A stretch of 44,142 bases of DNA, taken from CAZWCX01 sp964632945. GTDB lineage: Bacteria; Planctomycetota; MHYJ01; WSZJ01; CAZWCX01. Under the pieces are notes generated by a model. It was not told where the DNA came from, did not search any database, and was given only the letters and a program-made list of their open reading frames with translations. Location of the stretch: contig CAZWCX010000056.1 in assembly GCA_964632945.1 (NCBI GenBank), forward strand, positions 1 through 44,142. Reading direction: 5' to 3'. A program made the position numbers and the translations under genes. Of this stretch, positions 38,920 through 44,142 are shown piece by piece. The first letter of the stretch is position 1. Every line of letters begins with the position of its first letter.

Positions 38920-41900
38920 ATGCGGAAGCGCTCGCGGGCGGGGGGATACGGCCGGGCGGCGATCCTCCTGGTGTTCGGATTGGGCCTGGTGGCCCTGCGG
39001 GCGGAGGAGCCGACGGTCGCCGTCGACGCGCCCACGCCGACCTTCCTGACGGCCGCGACGGTCGCCGAGGTCGGAGTCACCCGGATGATCCCCTTCCGCC
39101 TGGCCGCGCCTGCCGCGACGGACCTCCGGCTTCCCGTCTCGGGGGCCGACGGGGCCGTGCTGGAGGTCGTGCGCGCTCCCGAAGTGCTGGCCGGGTACGA
39201 CACCGGATTCCTGCGGGTCCGTGGCATCGGCGCGGGACGGACCCGGCTCCATCTGGGAGGAGCGACCCTGGAGGTGGAGGTCGTGCCGCCGCGCGCGCCC
39301 GCGGACCCGGAGGCGCTGCGGCCCCGCATCGTCAATCCCGCGAGCGGGGCGGCGGTCTGGGGGACGTTCGCCGTGGGCGTGGAACTCGGGCCGGAAGCGC
39401 CGTCGGACGCGGATATCGAGCTGCAGATCCCCGGCTCGACGCCTCCGGCCGCGACCCGGCGCAGCCATCCGGCGCGCGGCCCCGGACGGCGCGTGGTCTT
39501 CACGCTCGATGCGGCCTCGCTGCCGCCCGGACGATGCGAATTCACGGCGGTGACGGTTCTTGCCGACGGCTCGCGCATCGGGGGGGAGCCGGCGAAGATC
39601 CGGATTCTCCATCCCCGTCCGGACCAGGTGATCGGATTCGAGGCCGAGGACCCGGGCCCGGTGGAACGGCCCGAACGCTTCGGCCGGGAACGTCCGATGG
39701 TGTACGTCCATCCGGAAGCGTCGGGGGCGGAATGCGCCCTGAATGCGGGGCCGCGTCCGGCGGTCTGCCTGCCCGTCCCCGCGCCGTCGGCGGGGAAGTA
39801 CCAGGTGATGGTGCGGGCATTGGGCACGTTCGCCGGCGGGGCTCTCCCCACGATCAGCGTGTATGTCGACCAGGCGGATCAGCCCGTGACCAACGGCGTG
39901 CTCGTGGATGAAACCTGGCACCGGATCGCCGTGGGAGTCCCGATTCGGCTCGCCGCGGGCGACCACGTCGTGACGCCCTACTTCGCGAACGACTACAGCG
40001 CCGGCCCGACGGCGGATCGAAACCTCTTCCTCGATCGGATCGAACTGGCGCGCGTCGAAGACGAGGGCGTCCTGGACGGCGTGGCCCGGATCGGCGGCGG
40101 AGGCGAAGCCATGGGCGACATGGCGATGACGGGCGGATCGATGGCGATGGACGAGGCCGGCGCAGATCGGCCCGCCCCGCTGCGCATCGGGATCGAGACG
40201 CCGCTGCACGACCGGATCGCGACCGGCGCGTTCGAGGTGCGGGGGCTGTGCTTCTGGCTCGAACCCGGAAAGAACCCCGCGCCGCGCGTCTCTCTGCTCG
40301 TGAACGGGCGGGAATTGGGTGCGCAGCGATCGGCAGCGCCGCGTTTCGTCGTGCCTGCGGATGCGCTGCAGACCGGCCCCAACGAGATTCTCCTCTCGGC
40401 GGTCGCCGTGGACGGCGGACGCGCCGCGTCGCCGGCGGTCCGCGTTCTTCGACCGGGCGCGGCCGACGAACCGGCCGGGGACGGATCGACGGCGGAGCCC
40501 GCCACGGAGGCGGCGTCCCCGCCCGGCGCCGCCGTCGATCCCGCGGGGGCGTTCTGGCGCTTCACCGCCCACGACGAGTCCTGGGACGCGGAAGCCAAGA
40601 AGCGCATCGGCAACCACAAGGATCCTCCGGAGCGCCGCTCGATCGGCCTCTTCTCCAATGGCCGCGTGGCCCTCGACCTTCCGGAGTCGCTGGCCGGCCG
40701 CTACCAGGCGTCCCTGGAGGCCCGGGGGGACGTCTTCGAGGGCGCCCCGGTCGCGCAGGTGACGTTCGAGGGCAACGGCCATCCCCTGACCTCCGTCGAA
40801 GTCGAGGTGGGCGACGGCTGGCGCACGGTCGATCTCGCTCCCGTTGACCTCCCCGCCGGACCCAAGCGGGTGGTCATCGCCTTCGCCAACGATCGCTTCG
40901 TGAAAGGTTCGGGCGACCGCAACCTCTACATCCAGGCCGTCTCGTTCGAGCGCGCATCGCCCGCGGACGACGAGACTCCGCCGGAGGTCCGGCTCCTGTA
41001 TCCTCCGGACGGCCACCCGGTACATCTCACGGACGCCGTGGTCGCCGAAGCCTGCGATGATCGCGCGCTCGCCGCGGGAGAGTTGATGCTTGACGGCGCG
41101 CGCACCGGACTGCGCGTGGACGCCGCCCTTTCGTGCGGCCGACTGGTCTTCCCCCTGCTTCTGCGCAGCCTGAGCCCCGGCCGCCATACGGTCTCGGTGC
41201 GTGTGACGGACGAAGCGGGACGCGCCCGGGTTTCCGCGGAGCGCGCGATCGAAGTACGGGCGGAGGCCCCGCCCGCTCCCGGACCGTATCGCCGCGCCAT
41301 CCGCCTGTTGAACCGGTTCGCCTACGGTCCGGACCCGCAGGAGCTCGCGACCATCCTCGTGGCCGGAGAGCGGACCTGGCTCGAAGAACGGCTGTCGCGT
41401 CCGCTGAGCGACCCCGGCGAGTCCGCGGCGCTGGGTTTCGCGGAGGCGAGTCGCGCGCAGGACAGCGGCCTGCGCACGGCGGGGGAGCGGTTGCTGGAAC
41501 ACGCCCTGCGGACGCAAAACCCCGCCCGCGCGCGCGCGGTGCAGTGGATCGAAAACCACTTCTCCACGTGGATTCAGAAGAACACCGACGGCATGGAGTG
41601 GATCGAGCATCGGACCTTCCTGCGCCTCGGCGCGGCGCCGTTCCCGGACCTGCTGTTCGCCTCCGCGCGCAGTCCGGCGATGCTGCGATACCTCGACCAA
41701 CAGGCGAGCGTCGTTCGGCGGTTGAATGAGAACTACGCGCGCGAGATCATGGAACTGCACTCCGTCGGCGTCCATGGCGGCTACCGGCAGGAGGATGTGA
41801 CCACGCTGGCGCACCTGCTCACCGGATGGACGTTCGCGGAAGAGGGGGATGGCTGGGCGCCGGGCCCGCTGCGCCGGAGGACGTATCGATTCGACCCGCA

Positions 41901-42627
41901 GGTACACGACGCTCGGCCCTTCCGGTGGTTCGGAATGTCATTCGCGGCGGTCGGTCCGGAAGGACGGTACGATCGGCCGGTCGCGGCGATCGAAATGCTC
42001 GCCGCGCATCCGAGTACCGCGCGGTTCCTCGCGCGTCGACTGGCCGAGCACTACGGGTCCGTCCCCGCGCCGGAGGACCTGGTGGAAGACCTCGCCCGCG
42101 TATTCCTGGAGCAGGGCGGAGACCTCAAGGCGATGATCCTCGCGCTGGCCGCGCACCCCCGGTTCTGGGAGCCGTCCGCACCCGAGAGGCTGTGCACTCC
42201 GTTCGATTTCGCCGTGCGCCTGGCGCGGGCGACGGGCTTCCTGCGGCCCGGTCCGATCCAGGACTTCCTCCAGCGCAGCGCCATGGCCCCCTTCGGTCGA
42301 CCGACGCCGGACGGGTATCCCGAGGAGGATTCGGCGTGGTCCGACTCCAACGCGTTGCTCCAGCGCTGGCGCCTGGCGCGTCGGGCGGAGTGGGAGCTCC
42401 TGCGGCTCGTGCCGGGCCGCTGGCGTCGCGGCGAGGATCCGCCGGATGCGGCGTGGCGTCAGGGCGTGATCGACCTGGTCGCGATCCGGCTGCTCGGTGT
42501 CCCCCTGGGGGACGAATCGAACCGGTCGGCGTTGGAACTCCTCGCGGCCGCCAAGGGGGGACGGCCGGAACAGGCCCGCCTGGCGGCCGTGTTCGTCGCG
42601 CAACTTCCGGAGGCCAATCTTCGCTGA
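38920..42627 (+). CDS. Secreted DUF1800 protein with two CBM60-like modules, copy 2
   Basis: A 1235-residue paralogue of the gene just upstream, with the same domain order. Signal peptide about residues 1-27 (AAILLVFGLGLVALRAEE). First CBM60-like module about 240-390, ending FANDYSAGPTADRNLFLDRIELARV; a short methionine-rich segment at about 400-420; second module near 560-685 (FANDRFVKGSGDRNLYIQAVSFERA); then DUF1800 (VQWIENHFSTWIQK, LNENYAREIMELHSVGVHGGYRQEDVTTLAHLLTGW). The ATG at 38920 has GGAGG upstream. The two copies differ throughout but keep the same order, so this is an old tandem duplication. An upstream in-frame frame inside copy 1 is not used. Function unknown. Confidence 0.82.
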   Translation: MRKRSRAGGYGRAAILLVFGLGLVALRAEEPTVAVDAPTPTFLTAATVAEVGVTRMIPFRLAAPAATDLRLPVSGADGAVLEVVRAPEVLAGYDTGFLRVRGIGAGRTRLHLGGATLEVEVVPPRAPADPEALRPRIVNPASGAAVWGTFAVGVELGPEAPSDADIELQIPGSTPPAATRRSHPARGPGRRVVFTLDAASLPPGRCEFTAVTVLADGSRIGGEPAKIRILHPRPDQVIGFEAEDPGPVERPERFGRERPMVYVHPEASGAECALNAGPRPAVCLPVPAPSAGKYQVMVRALGTFAGGALPTISVYVDQADQPVTNGVLVDETWHRIAVGVPIRLAAGDHVVTPYFANDYSAGPTADRNLFLDRIELARVEDEGVLDGVARIGGGGEAMGDMAMTGGSMAMDEAGADRPAPLRIGIETPLHDRIATGAFEVRGLCFWLEPGKNPAPRVSLLVNGRELGAQRSAAPRFVVPADALQTGPNEILLSAVAVDGGRAASPAVRVLRPGAADEPAGDGSTAEPATEAASPPGAAVDPAGAFWRFTAHDESWDAEAKKRIGNHKDPPERRSIGLFSNGRVALDLPESLAGRYQASLEARGDVFEGAPVAQVTFEGNGHPLTSVEVEVGDGWRTVDLAPVDLPAGPKRVVIAFANDRFVKGSGDRNLYIQAVSFERASPADDETPPEVRLLYPPDGHPVHLTDAVVAEACDDRALAAGELMLDGARTGLRVDAALSCGRLVFPLLLRSLSPGRHTVSVRVTDEAGRARVSAERAIEVRAEAPPAPGPYRRAIRLLNRFAYGPDPQELATILVAGERTWLEERLSRPLSDPGESAALGFAEASRAQDSGLRTAGERLLEHALRTQNPARARAVQWIENHFSTWIQKNTDGMEWIEHRTFLRLGAAPFPDLLFASARSPAMLRYLDQQASVVRRLNENYAREIMELHSVGVHGGYRQEDVTTLAHLLTGWTFAEEGDGWAPGPLRRRTYRFDPQVHDARPFRWFGMSFAAVGPEGRYDRPVAAIEMLAAHPSTARFLARRLAEHYGSVPAPEDLVEDLARVFLEQGGDLKAMILALAAHPRFWEPSAPERLCTPFDFAVRLARATGFLRPGPIQDFLQRSAMAPFGRPTPDGYPEEDSAWSDSNALLQRWRLARRAEWELLRLVPGRWRRGEDPPDAAWRQGVIDLVAIRLLGVPLGDESNRSALELLAAAKGGRPEQARLAAVFVAQLPEANLR

Positions 42628-42737
42628 GTCCGGACCGGGGCGTGCGCTCCGGTCCGTGCATCCATGGGCTGATTTCGCAGGGTCCCGGCCGGGGCGGCCG
42701 GGTGATCCCCGGGACCTCGATCACGGGAGACCTTCCC

Positions 42738-44015
42738 ATGCACCTGACCCGCCGCTACTTCCTGAAAATGTCCGGTGCGATCGCCGCCTACCTGGGCGTG
42801 ACCCCGCTCGATCTCCTCGCGCAGGAGGGAACCTCTCCGCAAGCCGTGGCGAAGGGGAAGACCCTGGTGATCGTGTTCCTGCGCGGAGGCGTCGATGGTC
42901 TGAATCTCGTCGTGCCGTTCGGCGACTCCGCCTACGCGCGCCTTCGTCCCTCGCTGGCGATCCCCGTCCCGGGCGGAGAGGAACCGCAGCGCGCGCACGA
43001 TCTCGACGGCTTCTTCGCGTTGCATCCGCGGATGCGGGCCCTGAAGCCGTTCTTCGCCGACGGCATGGCGGTGGCGTTGCACGCGGTCGGTCATGACCGC
43101 AACACCCGCTCCCACTTCGAGGAACAGGACGTCTGGGAGACGGGGATCCTGGGCAACACCATCCACAGCGACGGCTGGGTGAACCGGCACCTGTTGACGT
43201 CCACGGGGCACGGACCGATCCGTGCGGTGGCGGTAGGGGACAGCCTGCCCCGGATCATGCACGGCAAGGCGCCTGCGTACGCGATCAGCGGCGTCGACGA
43301 CCTCACGCTCCCGGACGGTCCGACCGACCGTGCCGTGCTGGCCGCCGCGCTGGAGCACGCGTACAAGGCGGACGCACAGTCGAATCGGACCGCCGCGCGC
43401 GACCTCCTGGCACAGACGGGGAACGCCACGCTGGACGGGATCGAGCAATTGCGAGGCCTCGTCGGGCAGGCGTACGAGCCGAAGGTGAAGTACCCGGATA
43501 CGGACCTGGCGCGCCGGTTGCGCGAGGTGGCGCGGCTGATCAAGGGGAACGTCGGCCTGGAAGTCGCGGAGATCGACTACGGCGGGTGGGACACGCATCA
43601 GAATCAAGGGGGCGCCGACGGCCCCTTCGGCGGACTCGTCAAACAGATGAGCGGGGCGCTGGCCGCGTTCCTGGCCGACCTCGACGAGCGGCGCGGCGAC
43701 GTGCTGGTGGTCACCCTTTCCGACTTCGGCCGCACCGCCGCGGAGAACGGAACTCGGGGGACCGATCACGGTTGGGGAAACTGCGTCCTGGCCTTCGGCG
43801 GCCCCGTGCAGAAGGCCGCCAAGGCGCACGGGAAACGGGTCTTGGGACGATGGCCGGGACTCGCCCCGGAGCAACTCCACGACCGTCGGGACCTGCTCCA
43901 CACCACCGACTTCCGCGACGTGATCGCGGAGGCCGTTCGCACCCATCTGGGCAATTCCAACCTGGAGCGGGTATTGCCCTCCCATCGGTTCCAACCGGTG
44001 GGGATCGTGGGGTAG
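42738..44015 (+). CDS. Tat-exported DUF1501 protein
   Basis: A 425-residue DUF1501 protein, a group with an alkaline-phosphatase-like fold and unknown function. The N-terminus TRRYFLKMSGAIAAYLGV is a twin-arginine (Tat) signal, implying export in folded form, perhaps with a metal cofactor. The conserved blocks are GHDRNTRSHFEEQDVWETG near 117-135, GGWDTHQNQG near 282-291, and LSDFGRTAAENGTRGTDHGWGN near 324-345; their Asp and His residues look like metal ligands. GGAG lies about 9 bases before the ATG at 42738, 110 bases after copy 2 of the DUF1800 protein. The three genes are probably one operon, as the DUF1800-DUF1501 pair is in many planctomycetes. Confidence 0.9.
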   Translation: MHLTRRYFLKMSGAIAAYLGVTPLDLLAQEGTSPQAVAKGKTLVIVFLRGGVDGLNLVVPFGDSAYARLRPSLAIPVPGGEEPQRAHDLDGFFALHPRMRALKPFFADGMAVALHAVGHDRNTRSHFEEQDVWETGILGNTIHSDGWVNRHLLTSTGHGPIRAVAVGDSLPRIMHGKAPAYAISGVDDLTLPDGPTDRAVLAAALEHAYKADAQSNRTAARDLLAQTGNATLDGIEQLRGLVGQAYEPKVKYPDTDLARRLREVARLIKGNVGLEVAEIDYGGWDTHQNQGGADGPFGGLVKQMSGALAAFLADLDERRGDVLVVTLSDFGRTAAENGTRGTDHGWGNCVLAFGGPVQKAAKAHGKRVLGRWPGLAPEQLHDRRDLLHTTDFRDVIAEAVRTHLGNSNLERVLPSHRFQPVGIVG

Positions 44016-44082
44016 GGGTTCGGATGGGCGGTCCCGGACGCGCGCGGCCGCCCCGCCCCCGGCGCGCAGACGCGCGGGATTC

Positions 44083-44142
44083 CCGGGCTAGTGGGGCTTC
44101 AACCTTGATTTCCCAGGTTGGTCCGGTCGCTTGTCGCGCCGG
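44083..44142 (+). repeat. 60-nt dispersed repeat, copy 2 (cut by window end)
   Basis: This is 59/60 identical to 47-106 at the start of the window, in the same direction. It follows the DUF1501 gene by 67 bases, with a GC-rich stretch between that includes a CGCGC...GCGCG stem near 44063-44076 but not the 8-50 hairpin. The copy reaches the last base, so its full length cannot be judged. A contig boundary often falls at such repeats. Confidence 0.75.

Noticed and set aside
1..44142. Prophage, insertion sequence, CRISPR or toxin-antitoxin locus
   Set aside because: No integrase, transposase, repeat-spacer array or toxin-like pair could be found in either strand.

Overview
The window (44,142 bases, very GC-rich, chromosomal in character) looks like part of the genome of a flagellated, diderm, Planctomycetota-like bacterium. 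The case rests on a DUF1800 plus DUF1501 cassette with a Tat-type signal, short periplasmic STN (secretin N-domain) proteins without a barrel, a very large FlgL, single-domain FlgJ, L- and P-ring genes, a WecA/O-antigen-ligase pair and a BshB1-like deacetylase. The phylum call is inference from gene content and protein style; no rRNA or tRNA gene is visible. I see no phage, transposase, toxin-antitoxin or CRISPR locus.

Layout. 1-344: an intergenic repeat region with strong hairpins and a 60-nt repeat that recurs at the other end of the window, then a palindromic leader for lexA. 345-3825 (+): lexA, an empty stretch, an acylphosphatase and a polytopic GT-C-like membrane protein. 4002-8498 (-): the DNA translocase FtsK and a secreted esterase-like hydrolase with a terminator-like hairpin between them. 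8723-10036 (+): a membrane-anchored protein with several STN-like units. 10115-14494 (-): pyrF, wecA-like and O-antigen-ligase-like genes packed as an operon. 14638-18437 (+): alpha/beta hydrolase, carbamate kinase, a UroD-superfamily protein and a BshB1-like PIG-L deacetylase. 18643-22134: two paralogous secreted STN proteins on the plus strand flanking mnmG on the minus strand. 22352-25092: a methyltransferase converging on trpG and a HEAT/TPR protein.

25093-35095 is a flagellar rod, ring and hook-filament-junction operon: a small ORF, then flgF, flgG, flgA, flgH, flgI, flgJ, flgN, flgK and flgL. It is preceded by an apparently perfect sigma-54 promoter (25315-25330) and, upstream of that, a long palindrome placed between it and a good divergent sigma-70 promoter. 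Together these look like an enhancer-controlled flagellar switch region. 35222-44015 holds two tandem, duplicated giant secreted proteins (two CBM60-like modules plus DUF1800, each with a methionine-rich linker) and a Tat-type DUF1501 protein. This cassette is the most intriguing poorly understood system in the window.

Coding starts were chosen by Shine-Dalgarno position and family N-termini; many open frames in this GC-rich DNA are chance shadows and are left out. Promoter and hairpin calls come from reading by eye and have not been tested statistically.
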